From Microbacterium oleivorans NBRC 103075 (lineage in GTDB: Bacteria; Actinomycetota; Actinomycetes; Actinomycetales; Microbacteriaceae), in NCBI RefSeq assembly GCF_001552475.1, contig NZ_BCRG01000002.1:310001-374000 (forward strand): 64,000 nucleotides of DNA. The letters are read 5' to 3'. The notes beneath the pieces were generated by a model that worked only from the letters and a program-made list of their open reading frames with translations, did no database searches and had not been told where the DNA came from. A program made the position numbers and the translations under genes. This document shows positions 46,361 to 54,475 of the stretch, piece after piece (within the stretch, counting starts at the first letter, position 1; each line of letters starts with the position of its first letter).

Positions 46361-47673
46361 TCCGATCCCCGCGAGACGCGGATCTCTCCGGTGGAATTGG
46401 TGGCCGGCTCAGGGTCCGGTGTTTCGGCGCGCTCGACAAACACGGTCGCGAGACCGCGGCCACGACCGAGCGACGTTCCGCCGGTCAGGACGAGTCCGCT
46501 GTGCTCGACACGGACGCCGGGAACGGGGACGCTGCCGAGGGCCTTGCCGAACAAGCCGCCGATCGAGTCGACGTCATCGTCTTCGAGCTCGATGCCGAAC
46601 AGATCGCCGACCTCGTCGAGGGCGAGCCGGGTGCTCACCCGGAAACGCCCGCCGCCGAGGTCCGAGACCTCGCTCGTGCGCAGGTCGTACTCGTCTGCGA
46701 TCTCGCCGACGAGCTCCTCGATGAGGTCTTCCAAGGTGACGAGGCCCGAGACACCGCCGTATTCGTCGACGACCATGCAGACGTGCACGGCTTCGCGCTT
46801 CATCTGCTGCAGAAGACTCTCGGCGCGCATCGACTCGGGGACGAAGACGGCCGGCCGGGCGATCTGCGCGACGGGCACGCCGCGCCACGCCGTCTCGTCG
46901 CGGTACGCGAACTGCACGAGGTCCTTCAGATAGACGACACCCGTGATGTCGTCGGCTTCGCCGTCGGCGATGGGGATACGCGAGACGCCACGGTCGAGGA
47001 AGAGCGTCATCGCCTGCTGCGTGGTGGCCGCGGCATCCATCGTCACCATGTCGGTGCGAGGCACCATCACGGCGCGCACGAAGCGATCGGTGAAGTCGAA
47101 GACGGAATGGATGAGGTCACGGTCGTCGGCCTCGATCAGGTCCTGCGAGGCGGCCTCGTCGACCATGCTCAGCAGCTGCTCCTCCGACGCGAACGACGCA
47201 CCCCGGTGGATGCCGGGGGTCAAGCGGTCACCGAGGAGGACGAGCAGGTGTGCCAGCGGACCGAGCACGATGCGTGCGCCGCGGATGAGGGGCGCGCACA
47301 CCCGGAGGAACCCCTTGGCGTGCTGACGGCCGACGGCGCGCGGCGAGGCGCCCACGAGGACGAAGGAGGCGATCGTCATGACGACGACAGCGCCGAGCAT
47401 CGCCCACCAGATGTTGTCGAAGACGAGCGTAAAGGCGACCGTCACGAGCACGGCGGCGGCCGTCTCGATGAGGATGCGGATGAAGACGACGGCCGTGCGG
47501 TGCGCATCGGGATCGGCGGCGACACGCCGCAGGCTCGAGCCGGAACGCGCTTCGTCGGCGAGATCGATGAGGTCGGCTCGCGACGTCACATCGAGCGCTG
47601 CCTCGAGCGACGCCATGAGCCCGCCGAGGGCGACGAGGAGGACCGCCGCGACGAGAAGGAGTATCTCGGTCAT
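46357..47673 (-). CDS. CorC/HlyC-type membrane protein (CNNM-like, CBS domains)
   Basis: 438 residues: DUF21 membrane domain with about four helices (first MTEILLLVAAVLLVALGGLMASLEAA), two CBS domains (VMVPRTDMVTMDAAATTQQAM and the VCMVVDEYGGVSGLVTLEDLIEELVGEI region) and a C-terminal CorC/HlyC transporter-associated domain (about 340-425). Relatives export magnesium or cobalt; older labels say hemolysin. Start overlaps the ybeY stop by four bases and its stop overlaps era. Confidence 0.92.
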   Translation of the reverse strand: MTEILLLVAAVLLVALGGLMASLEAALDVTSRADLIDLADEARSGSSLRRVAADPDAHRTAVVFIRILIETAAAVLVTVAFTLVFDNIWWAMLGAVVVMTIASFVLVGASPRAVGRQHAKGFLRVCAPLIRGARIVLGPLAHLLVLLGDRLTPGIHRGASFASEEQLLSMVDEAASQDLIEADDRDLIHSVFDFTDRFVRAVMVPRTDMVTMDAAATTQQAMTLFLDRGVSRIPIADGEADDITGVVYLKDLVQFAYRDETAWRGVPVAQIARPAVFVPESMRAESLLQQMKREAVHVCMVVDEYGGVSGLVTLEDLIEELVGEIADEYDLRTSEVSDLGGGRFRVSTRLALDEVGDLFGIELEDDDVDSIGGLFGKALGSVPVPGVRVEHSGLVLTGGTSLGRGRGLATVFVERAETPDPEPATNSTGEIRVSRGSE

Positions 47674-48137
47674 GCGCGCCGGCGGCGCTCACTCGAGTGG
47701 AACGCGCCGATGAGTTCCTTCTGCAGGCCGAACATCTCGCGCTCCTCCTCGGGCTCGGCGTGATCGAAGCCGAGGAGGTGGAGCAGCCCGTGGGTGGTCA
47801 GCAGGACGAGCTCGTCCATCGTGGTGTGCTTCGCGGCCTGCGCCTGAGTCTCGGCGACCTGGGGGCACAGCACGATGTCCCCGAGCAGTCCGGGAGGCGT
47901 CGGCGACTCCTCGGTCCCGGGACGCAGCTCGTCCATCGGGAAGCTGAGAACGTCGGTCGGGCCGGGCTCATCCATCCACTGCACGTGGAGGGCTTCCATC
48001 GCACCCTCATCCACGAGCAGGATCGCGAGGTCCGCATCGGGGCTCACGTGGAGCTCGCCGAAGTTGTGCTCGGTGAGGCGCAGGAGCACGGTTTCGTCGA
48101 CCTCGACGCCGGATTCGTTGGTGATCTCGATGGTCAT
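47670..48137 (-). CDS. ybeY: Endoribonuclease YbeY (rRNA maturation)
   Basis: 155 residues; metal-dependent RNase for 16S rRNA 3' maturation and quality control. Signature HGLLHLLGFDH with His116, His120 and His126 as zinc ligands, and TDVLSFPMDE upstream. ATG overlaps the phoH stop (ATGA), and its own stop overlaps corC. Fused operon order phoH-ybeY is near universal. Confidence 0.96.
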   Translation of the reverse strand: MTIEITNESGVEVDETVLLRLTEHNFGELHVSPDADLAILLVDEGAMEALHVQWMDEPGPTDVLSFPMDELRPGTEESPTPPGLLGDIVLCPQVAETQAQAAKHTTMDELVLLTTHGLLHLLGFDHAEPEEEREMFGLQKELIGAFHSSERRRRA

Positions 48138-49216
48138 GAAAGTCCTCGTTTGGGCTGTCGGTCACGGGGGCCGGCAGGACGCAGCCCCGTTCGGCGCTCG
48201 GCGCGGTTCGCGAACTCGCTCGCTTCATCACGCTCACGACGCGCCACGAGCTTCTCCTCGTCGTATGCGGTGTAGGCGTCGACGATGCGACCCACGAGCG
48301 TGTGACGCACGACGTCGTCGCTCGTGAGGCGGGCGAAGTGGATGTCGTCGATGTCCTTCAGGACGCGGGTCACCAGGCGCAGGCCCGAGGCCCCCTGCGG
48401 CAGGTCGACCTGCGTGATGTCGCCGGTGACGACCATCCGCGTGCCGAAGCCGAGGCGGGTGAGGAACATCTTCATCTGCTCGGGCGTCGTGTTCTGCGCC
48501 TCGTCGAGGACGACGAACGAGTCGTTGAGCGTGCGCCCGCGCATGTAGGCGAGAGGCGCGACCTCGATCGTGCCCGAGGCCATGAGCTTCGGGACCAGCT
48601 CGGGGTCCATCATCTCGTTGAGCGCGTCGTAGAGCGGACGGAGATACGGGTCGATCTTGTCGGTCAGCGTCCCCGGGAGGAAGCCGAGCCGCTCGCCGGC
48701 TTCGACGGCAGGACGCGTCAAGATGATGCGGCTGACGTCCTTGCGCTGAAGCGCCTGCACGGCCTTCGCCATCGCCAGGTAGGTCTTGCCCGTACCCGCG
48801 GGACCGATACCGAACACGATCGTGTTCTCCTCGATCGCGTCGACGTACTCCTTCTGGCCGCGCGTTTTCGGACGGATGACCTTGCCGCGCGACGACAGGA
48901 TGGCCTCGCCGAGCACCTCCGAAGGGCGGACTCCGCTGTTCTCGCGGAGGATCCGGTTCGACTGCGTCACGTCACTCGGGTCGAGGCCCTGGCCGGCGCG
49001 TGCCATGCCGATCAGCTCCTCGACGAGGTCGTGGGCTCGGGCGACGGCGTCCTCGTCACCCGTCAAGGTGATCTCATTGCCGCGGACGTGCACCTGCACA
49101 TCGGGGTGTTCGCGTTCCACGGTGCGCAGCAGTCGGTCCTGCGGACCGAGCAACTGCACCATGGCGACACCGTCGGCGTAGATGTGCGCGACGGTGGGTT
49201 CGGCGCTGTCAGCCAC
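48134..49216 (-). CDS. phoH: PhoH-family ATPase
   Basis: 360 residues. Walker A GPAGTGKTYLA, RPAVEAGERLGFLPG, Walker B FVVLDEAQNTT and TGDITQVDLP. An N-terminal KH-like segment (LLGPQDRLLRTVEREHPDVQVHVRGNEITLTG in outline) suggests RNA binding. GTG 49216 has GGGAGA upstream and gives the family N-terminus. It overlaps the HIT gene by 8 nt. Confidence 0.94.
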   Translation of the reverse strand: MADSAEPTVAHIYADGVAMVQLLGPQDRLLRTVEREHPDVQVHVRGNEITLTGDEDAVARAHDLVEELIGMARAGQGLDPSDVTQSNRILRENSGVRPSEVLGEAILSSRGKVIRPKTRGQKEYVDAIEENTIVFGIGPAGTGKTYLAMAKAVQALQRKDVSRIILTRPAVEAGERLGFLPGTLTDKIDPYLRPLYDALNEMMDPELVPKLMASGTIEVAPLAYMRGRTLNDSFVVLDEAQNTTPEQMKMFLTRLGFGTRMVVTGDITQVDLPQGASGLRLVTRVLKDIDDIHFARLTSDDVVRHTLVGRIVDAYTAYDEEKLVARRERDEASEFANRAERRTGLRPAGPRDRQPKRGLS

Positions 49217-49556
49217 CGAGTCTCCCTTCCGTGAGCCCGCCACCCAGCACGTGTGCGTGGACGTGGAACACGGTTTGTCCGGCGTCAGGGCCGGTGTTGA
49301 ATACGAGTCTGAAGTCGCCGCCCGCGTGTTCGGCGGCAAGGGTGTTGGCGAGTCCCACGACCTCGGCGAGGAGGGCGGGATCCCCCGCGGCGAGCTCGAC
49401 GACGTCCCGGTACTTCTCGGTCTTGGGGATCACGAGGAGATGGACGGGAGCCTGCGGAGCGATGTCGCGGATCGCGAAGGCGTTGTCGGTCTCCGCAACG
49501 ATCTCGGAGGGGATCTCACCCCGGAGGATGCGGGTGAACACCGATGGCTCGCTCAT
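49209..49556 (-). CDS. HIT-family nucleotide hydrolase (HinT-like)
   Basis: 115 residues; purine-nucleotide phosphoramidase fold. The histidine triad is HVHAHVLGG with His98, His100 and His102; IPSEIVAETDNAFAIRDIAPQAPVH is the typical N-terminal region. ATG 49556 lies 6 nt after TAGACT on the minus strand, an internal leaderless promoter that could drive HIT-phoH-ybeY-corC-era independently of heat-shock control. Confidence 0.94.
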   Translation of the reverse strand: MSEPSVFTRILRGEIPSEIVAETDNAFAIRDIAPQAPVHLLVIPKTEKYRDVVELAAGDPALLAEVVGLANTLAAEHAGGDFRLVFNTGPDAGQTVFHVHAHVLGGGLTEGRLGG

Positions 49557-49562
49557 CGTCCC

Positions 49563-49568
49563 AGTCTA
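49563..49568 (-). promoter_or_regulatory. Leaderless -10 element (TAGACT), internal to the operon
   Basis: Minus-strand TAGACT, 6 nt, ATG of the HIT gene at 49556, in a 44-bp gap after rsmE. Confidence 0.55.
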
Positions 49569-49600
49569 CTCAGCGCCTTCCCGCGCCGGTTGGGCTCGGC

Positions 49601-50338
49601 TCACCAGCGACCGAGCGCCGCGTTGACGACGGCGAGGGCGGCAGGCCCCGCGGTCGACGTGCGGAGCACAGTGTCGCCCAGACGCACGAGCGTCGCTCCC
49701 GCCGCCTGCAGGGCGTCGAGTTCCTCGGGCGAAATGCCGCCTTCCGGACCGACGACGAGGATCACATCGCTCGTGTCATCGGAGTCGATTGCGACCCGCG
49801 ACAAGGCGACGGATGCCGTCGGTTCGAGCACCAGCATCCGTCCAGCGCCCGCGCGCGCAGCCAAGTCGCGCGTCGTCACGGGCTGCTCGAGGTCGGCGAG
49901 CCACGGTCGGTGCGCCTGCTTCGCGGCCTCGCGGGCGATCGACTCCCAGCGGGCGACGCCCTTCGCGACCTTCCCGCCTTCCCACCGGGAGACGGACCGT
50001 GCGGCCTGCCACGGCACGATCGCATCGACACCCAGTTCGGTCGCCGCCTGGACCGCGAGTTCGTCGCGGTCTCCCTTGGCCAGCGCCTGGACGAGGACGG
50101 TGCGCGGCGAGGCAACGGGCATGTCGGTACGCGATTCGATGTCGACCGCGACCTCCTTCGGCGAGGCGGCCTGGACGGTACCCGTCAGCCAGACTCCGCG
50201 ACCGTCGCCGACCGTGACGGTCTCCCCCACCCGGACCCGCCGCACGACTGCGGCGTGATGGGCCTCAGCGCCCGTCAACCGGACGACCTGGCCCGCCCCG
50301 GCAGGGCCGGCGTCCTCGATCAGGAAGTGCAGCGCCAC
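49601..50338 (-). CDS. rsmE: 16S rRNA (uracil1498-N3)-methyltransferase
   Basis: 245 residues, SPOUT/trefoil-knot methyltransferase. N-terminal PUA-like domain with LTGAEAHHAAVVRRVRVGE, and the knot with LVVGPEGGISPEELDAL and LGDTVLRTSTAGPAALAVVNA, the S-adenosylmethionine-binding loops. GTG start at 50338, 2 bp after dnaJ. dnaJ-rsmE pairing is widespread. Confidence 0.96.
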   Translation of the reverse strand: MALHFLIEDAGPAGAGQVVRLTGAEAHHAAVVRRVRVGETVTVGDGRGVWLTGTVQAASPKEVAVDIESRTDMPVASPRTVLVQALAKGDRDELAVQAATELGVDAIVPWQAARSVSRWEGGKVAKGVARWESIAREAAKQAHRPWLADLEQPVTTRDLAARAGAGRMLVLEPTASVALSRVAIDSDDTSDVILVVGPEGGISPEELDALQAAGATLVRLGDTVLRTSTAGPAALAVVNAALGRW

Positions 50339-50340
50339 GA

Positions 50341-51459
50341 TCAGCGCTTGAACTTGCCGCGGAGCTTGGAGAACAGGCCGGGGTGGAACTCCGCCAGGTG
50401 CGGCGGCGCGGGCCGCACGCGCTTCGCGAGCTCCTGCACGAGTGCGCGCGCCTTCGGGTCGAGGTGCGTCGGGGTCACGACCTGCACGCCGACGCGGAGG
50501 TCACCGCGCTGGTCACCGCGGAGGGGGGTGATGCCGCGGCCGCGGATGGTGAGCTCGTCGCCGGCCTGCACGCCGGCGCGGATGTCGAGGTCGACGGAAC
50601 CGTCGAGCGAGTCGATCGTGACGCTCGTGCCGAGGATCGCGTCGATCATCGACACCTCGAGGGTGGCGAGCAGGTCGTCGCCGTCGCGGCTGAACACATC
50701 GTGGGGGGCGACGGTCACTTCGAGGTACAGGTCGCCGTTCGGACCGCCGGCGGGACCGACCTCTCCGGAGCCCGGCAGCTGGAGCCGGAGGCCCGTCTCG
50801 ACGCCGGCGGGGATGTCGATCGACACCGTGCGGCGGGCGCGCACGCGACCCTGACCCTGGCACGTCGAGCAGGGGTACGGGATGGTCGTGCCGTAACCCT
50901 GGCAGGTCGTGCACGGTTGCGAGGTCACGACGTTGCCGAGGAGGCTCCGGACCGTCCGCTGGATCTGGCCCGAGCCGTGGCAGATGTCGCAGGTGACCGG
51001 CTGCGTGCCGGGCTGGCAGCAGGATCCCTGGCAGGTTTCGCAAAGGACCGCCGTGTCGACCTCGATGTCGCGGTGCACGCCGAAGACGACGTCGCCGAGG
51101 TCGAGGTCGACGCGAACCAGCGCGTCCTGACCGCGCTCGCGACGCGACCGCGGGCGTCCGGCGCGAGTGCCGCCACCGCCGCCCCCGAAGAAGCTCTCGA
51201 AGATGTCGCTGAAGCCGCCGAAGCCGGCTCCCGCGCCACCACCGAAGGCGCTCGCGTCGCCGCCCATGTCGTAGCGCTGCCGCTGGTCGGGATCGCTCAG
51301 CACGTCGTACGCGTGCGTCACGAGCTTGAACTGCTCGGACGCATCCTCACCGGGGTTCACATCGGGGTGCAGCTGGCGCGCCAATCGCCGGTAAGCCTTC
51401 TTGATCTCCTCCGGGCTCGCGTCGCGCGCGACACCCAGGACCTCGTAGTGGTCAGCCAC
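50341..51459 (-). CDS. dnaJ: Chaperone DnaJ (DnaJ2-type)
   Basis: 372 residues; Hsp40 co-chaperone. J domain with HPD (His31), Gly/Phe region ([12 protein letters not shown]), zinc domain with four Cys repeats, and C-terminal substrate domains. The first Cys repeat reads CETCQGSCC instead of the usual CxxCxGxG, while the other three ([24 protein letters not shown]) are normal. GTG 51459 is preferred: GGAGAG lies 6-8 nt upstream; a GTG two codons earlier is too close. Under HrcA/CIRCE control with hrcA. Confidence 0.95.
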   Translation of the reverse strand: MADHYEVLGVARDASPEEIKKAYRRLARQLHPDVNPGEDASEQFKLVTHAYDVLSDPDQRQRYDMGGDASAFGGGAGAGFGGFSDIFESFFGGGGGGTRAGRPRSRRERGQDALVRVDLDLGDVVFGVHRDIEVDTAVLCETCQGSCCQPGTQPVTCDICHGSGQIQRTVRSLLGNVVTSQPCTTCQGYGTTIPYPCSTCQGQGRVRARRTVSIDIPAGVETGLRLQLPGSGEVGPAGGPNGDLYLEVTVAPHDVFSRDGDDLLATLEVSMIDAILGTSVTIDSLDGSVDLDIRAGVQAGDELTIRGRGITPLRGDQRGDLRVGVQVVTPTHLDPKARALVQELAKRVRPAPPHLAEFHPGLFSKLRGKFKR

Positions 51460-51490
51460 AATCACCTCTCCGGCCTTCCGGCCGATATGT

Positions 51491-52525
51491 TCAGCGCGAC
51501 TTCTCGTCTTCTTCGAGCAGACGCGTCAGATAATGCGCGACGGCGCGAACCGCCGCGAGATTCGTGGGGTAGTCCATGCGTGTCGGACCGAGCACGCCGA
51601 CGCGCGCCTGCGAGCCGCCCGCGTCGTAATCACCCGCGACGATGGATGCCTCGGACAGCCCGAACGGCTCATTCTCCCGCCCGATGCTGGTCGCCAGGCC
51701 ACGGTCGTCGGCGACCATCTCCCCCATGAGACGCAGGAGCGTGACCTGCTCCTCGATCGCCTCCAGGAGCGGGTATATGCTGCCGCGGAAGTCCGACTCG
51801 CGCCGTGCGAGGGTCGCCGACCCGGCCATCACCATGCGGTCGTGGCGGAACTCCTCGAGCTCCTCACCGATCGCACGCAGCACGATCCGGCGGTTCTCCT
51901 CCCGCGGTACCGGCACGTCGTGCTCGAGGGTGCGGGCGATCGCCGCGGCGCCGTCTCGAACGCTCTTGCCGGTGAGGAGGGCTGCCATTGCGGCCTTGAG
52001 CTGCAGGGCTTCGTCGTCGGTGGGCTCGGTTGCGAGGAAGACGACGCGCTGCGAGACGCGGCCCGTGTCGGTCACGACGATGATGACGATGCGGGTGCCG
52101 CCGAGGTGGACGACCTCGACGTGCGAGACGTTGGCGCGCGCGAACGAGGGGTATTGGACGATCGCCACCTGCCCCGTCAGCCGCGTGAGGCTCCGGACGG
52201 TACGCACGAGGAGATCGTCGAGATCGCCGGTGTCCTCGAGGAACGCGCCGATGGCCGACCGCTGAGCCGAGGTCAAGGGACGGACGTCGGCGAGGTGGTC
52301 GACGAAGACCCTGTAGCCCTTGTCGGTGGGGACACGCCCCGAGGACGTGTGCGGTGCGGTGATGAGCTCCTCGTCTTCGAGAAGCGCCATGTCGTTGCGG
52401 ATCGTGGCGGCGGAGACGCCGAACTGGTGGCGATCGACGATGGCTTTACTGCCGACCGGCTCACGCGTGTCGACGTAGTCCTGGACGATCGCACGCAACA
52501 CCTGAAGCCCGCGTTCCGAGACCAT
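51491..52525 (-). CDS. hrcA: Heat-inducible transcription repressor HrcA
   Basis: 344 residues. N-terminal winged helix with [25 protein letters not shown] and [19 protein letters not shown], then the GAF-like and dimerisation domains. HrcA binds CIRCE, and a CIRCE element stands directly upstream, so autoregulation is clear. ATG 52525 chosen because AGGAGG is 7 nt upstream (GTG at 52528 also open). First gene of the operon. Confidence 0.97.
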   Translation of the reverse strand: MVSERGLQVLRAIVQDYVDTREPVGSKAIVDRHQFGVSAATIRNDMALLEDEELITAPHTSSGRVPTDKGYRVFVDHLADVRPLTSAQRSAIGAFLEDTGDLDDLLVRTVRSLTRLTGQVAIVQYPSFARANVSHVEVVHLGGTRIVIIVVTDTGRVSQRVVFLATEPTDDEALQLKAAMAALLTGKSVRDGAAAIARTLEHDVPVPREENRRIVLRAIGEELEEFRHDRMVMAGSATLARRESDFRGSIYPLLEAIEEQVTLLRLMGEMVADDRGLATSIGRENEPFGLSEASIVAGDYDAGGSQARVGVLGPTRMDYPTNLAAVRAVAHYLTRLLEEDEKSR

Positions 52526-52538
52526 CACCCCTCCTCCG

Positions 52539-52570
52539 CTGGCACTCTCGTTCTGGGAGTGCCAATTCTA
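52539..52570 (-). promoter_or_regulatory. CIRCE operator overlapping the hrcA -10
   Basis: Minus strand TTGGCACTC, 9 nt, GAGTGCCAG: eight of nine arm positions pair and the sequence matches the CIRCE consensus TTAGCACTC-N9-GAGTGCTAA closely. A TAGAAT hexamer (52570-52565) shares its last T with the operator, so bound HrcA would cover the transcription start. Confidence 0.9.
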
Positions 52571-52595
52571 CCGCGCATGACGCGATCTGCTCGGA

Positions 52596-53813
52596 TCACG
52601 CGGTGAGCGCGCGGACGACCGCGTCGGCCAGAAGCCTCCCGCGCCGGGTGAGGACGACCCGTCCACGCACCGCCGCCGCGCCGTCGACGAGTCCGTCGGC
52701 GATGAGGGATGCCACATTCCGCCGCCCGGCGACGGTCGCCTCGTCGATCGCGACGCCGTCGACGATGCGCGAGCGCAGCAGGATGACCTCGAGGCGGCGG
52801 GCCTCCGCATCCGGTCGTTCCCGTCCGGCCGCCGGGGACTCTCCGAGCGACAGTCGCTGCGCGTAAGCGGCAGGGTGCTTGACGTTCCACCACCGAATCC
52901 CGCCCACGTGGCTGTGCGCCCCGGGGCCGTACCCCCACCAGTCCTGCCCTCGCCAATACGAGAGGTTGTGACGGGATCGCTGAGCGGGACTTGTCGCCCA
53001 GTTCGAGACCTCGTACCAGCCGTACCCGGCTGCCGCGAGGAGCTCGTCGGCAAGTTCGTACATGTCGGCTTGGAGATCGTCATCGGGCGCCGGCACCTCA
53101 CCGCGGCGGATCTGCCGCTCGAGCTTCGTGCCGTCCTCCACGATGAGCGCGTAGGCCGAGACGTGATCGGGGGCGAGTGCGGTGGCCGTCTCGAGAGACG
53201 TCCGCCAGTCGTCGAGAGACTCTCCCGGTGCGCCGTAGATCAGGTCGAGACTGACGGCGAGACCGGCCGCGCGTGCCGCCGCAACGGCGGTCGCGATGTT
53301 CGCCGGGTCGTGCGTGCGGTCGAGCGCCGCCAGCACGTGCGGCACCGACGACTGCATGCCGATCGAGAAACGCGTGACGCCAGCCGCGGCGAGCGTCGTC
53401 GCCACCTCGTCGGCGAGGGTGTCGGGGTTCGCCTCGACCGTCACCTCGGCACCGTCTGCGAGGCCGAACGTGTCGCGGACACCGTCGAGCATGCGCGCGA
53501 GATCCCCCGGCGGCAGCAGAGTCGGCGTTCCCCCGCCGAAGAAAACCGTCTGCGCCGGCCGGAGCGGACCTCGCGCGTCGAGCACGTCGCGGGAGAGGGC
53601 GATCTCGTGCAGGACGTCGTCGGCGTACGCGTCTTGACGCGCACCCCGGAGCTCGGTCGCTGTGTACGTGTTGAAGTCGCAATAGCCGCAGCGCACCCGG
53701 CAGAACGGCACGTGCAGATAGACCCCGAAGTCGACCTCGGGATCGACCATGACGTCGTGCGGGAGCGCGCCGTCGGCGGGAGCAGGATCGCCGAGCGGGA
53801 GAGCAGAGCCCAT
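52596..53813 (-). CDS. hemW: Radical SAM protein HemW (haem chaperone-like)
   Basis: 405 residues. The 4Fe-4S site is CRVRCGYC (Cys38, Cys42, Cys45, CxxxCxxC) followed by DFNTYTATEL, as in HemW rather than HemN. QTVFFGGGTPTLL and SLDLIYGAPGESLDDW are SAM-binding motifs; HNLSYWRGQDWWGYGPGAHSH is the HemN C-terminal signature. Role in haem delivery is from the family. ATG overlaps the DUF1990 stop by one base. Confidence 0.95.
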   Translation of the reverse strand: MGSALPLGDPAPADGALPHDVMVDPEVDFGVYLHVPFCRVRCGYCDFNTYTATELRGARQDAYADDVLHEIALSRDVLDARGPLRPAQTVFFGGGTPTLLPPGDLARMLDGVRDTFGLADGAEVTVEANPDTLADEVATTLAAAGVTRFSIGMQSSVPHVLAALDRTHDPANIATAVAAARAAGLAVSLDLIYGAPGESLDDWRTSLETATALAPDHVSAYALIVEDGTKLERQIRRGEVPAPDDDLQADMYELADELLAAAGYGWYEVSNWATSPAQRSRHNLSYWRGQDWWGYGPGAHSHVGGIRWWNVKHPAAYAQRLSLGESPAAGRERPDAEARRLEVILLRSRIVDGVAIDEATVAGRRNVASLIADGLVDGAAAVRGRVVLTRRGRLLADAVVRALTA

Positions 53814-54463
53814 CAGGCGCCAGTGGCGTACATCGGCGACATCGCCTGCAGGTAGCCCTGGAAGAGCGCCCGTCGGCGGCGCTTCACGAGCGGACGCCAC
53901 AGGCGGTACATCACGCCGGTGGGCTTGTCGAAGGCGCGCACGGTGAACCACACCTCGTCGTCGTCGCGCCACTCGAGGACGAACGACTCCTCACCGCTCA
54001 CGACCGATCCGCTGACTGTGCCGAGGGAGAACCCGATCCGCCGCGGCTCGTCGGTGACGGAGATGACTCGCAGTTCGGCATCCGCCTTCATTCCTCCGAC
54101 GCGCCCGCGGACGTGCGCGGTCGCGCCGGCGCTGACGAAGGGCGTCCCGTCGGCGTCGAAGCGCTGCTCGTCGTCGAGACGACTCGGCTGGACGGGGTTG
54201 CCTTCCGCGTCGAAGCCGACGCCGGTGTACATGGGCCCGGATGCCGGGCGCACATCGGTGACCGTGAGACCGGCTCCGCGCTGGGCACCCCAACCGAGCA
54301 GCGACTCGCTCGACGTGACGAAGCGGCTCTCGCCGCTGCCGAGTCGCCACGACGCCTCCGCGGGGGTCGTGCCCTTCGGCGGGTACCCCATCAGATCAGG
54401 GGCTTGTGTCCCACCGACGGCGGCGTAATCGACGGTTCCTGCCTGGAAACTCCCACGACGCAT
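53813..54463 (-). CDS. DUF1990 family protein
   Basis: 216 residues, function unknown; MRRGSFQAGTVDYAAVGGTQ at the start and FVLEWRDDDEVWFTVRAFDKPTGVMYRLWRPLVKRRRRALFQGYLQAM in outline at the end are the DUF1990 signature. No signal or membrane helix. Its ATG is 6 nt after TAGGCT, whose first three bases are the lepA stop codon. Between lepA and hemW in one run. Confidence 0.85.
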   Translation of the reverse strand: MRRGSFQAGTVDYAAVGGTQAPDLMGYPPKGTTPAEASWRLGSGESRFVTSSESLLGWGAQRGAGLTVTDVRPASGPMYTGVGFDAEGNPVQPSRLDDEQRFDADGTPFVSAGATAHVRGRVGGMKADAELRVISVTDEPRRIGFSLGTVSGSVVSGEESFVLEWRDDDEVWFTVRAFDKPTGVMYRLWRPLVKRRRRALFQGYLQAMSPMYATGA

Positions 54464-54469
54464 CGTGTC

Positions 54470-54475
54470 AGCCTA
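54470..54475 (-). promoter_or_regulatory. Leaderless -10 element sharing the lepA stop codon
   Basis: Minus-strand TAGGCT at 54475-54470; TAG is the lepA stop (54475-54473). Six nt later comes the ATG of the DUF1990 gene. Confidence 0.55.
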
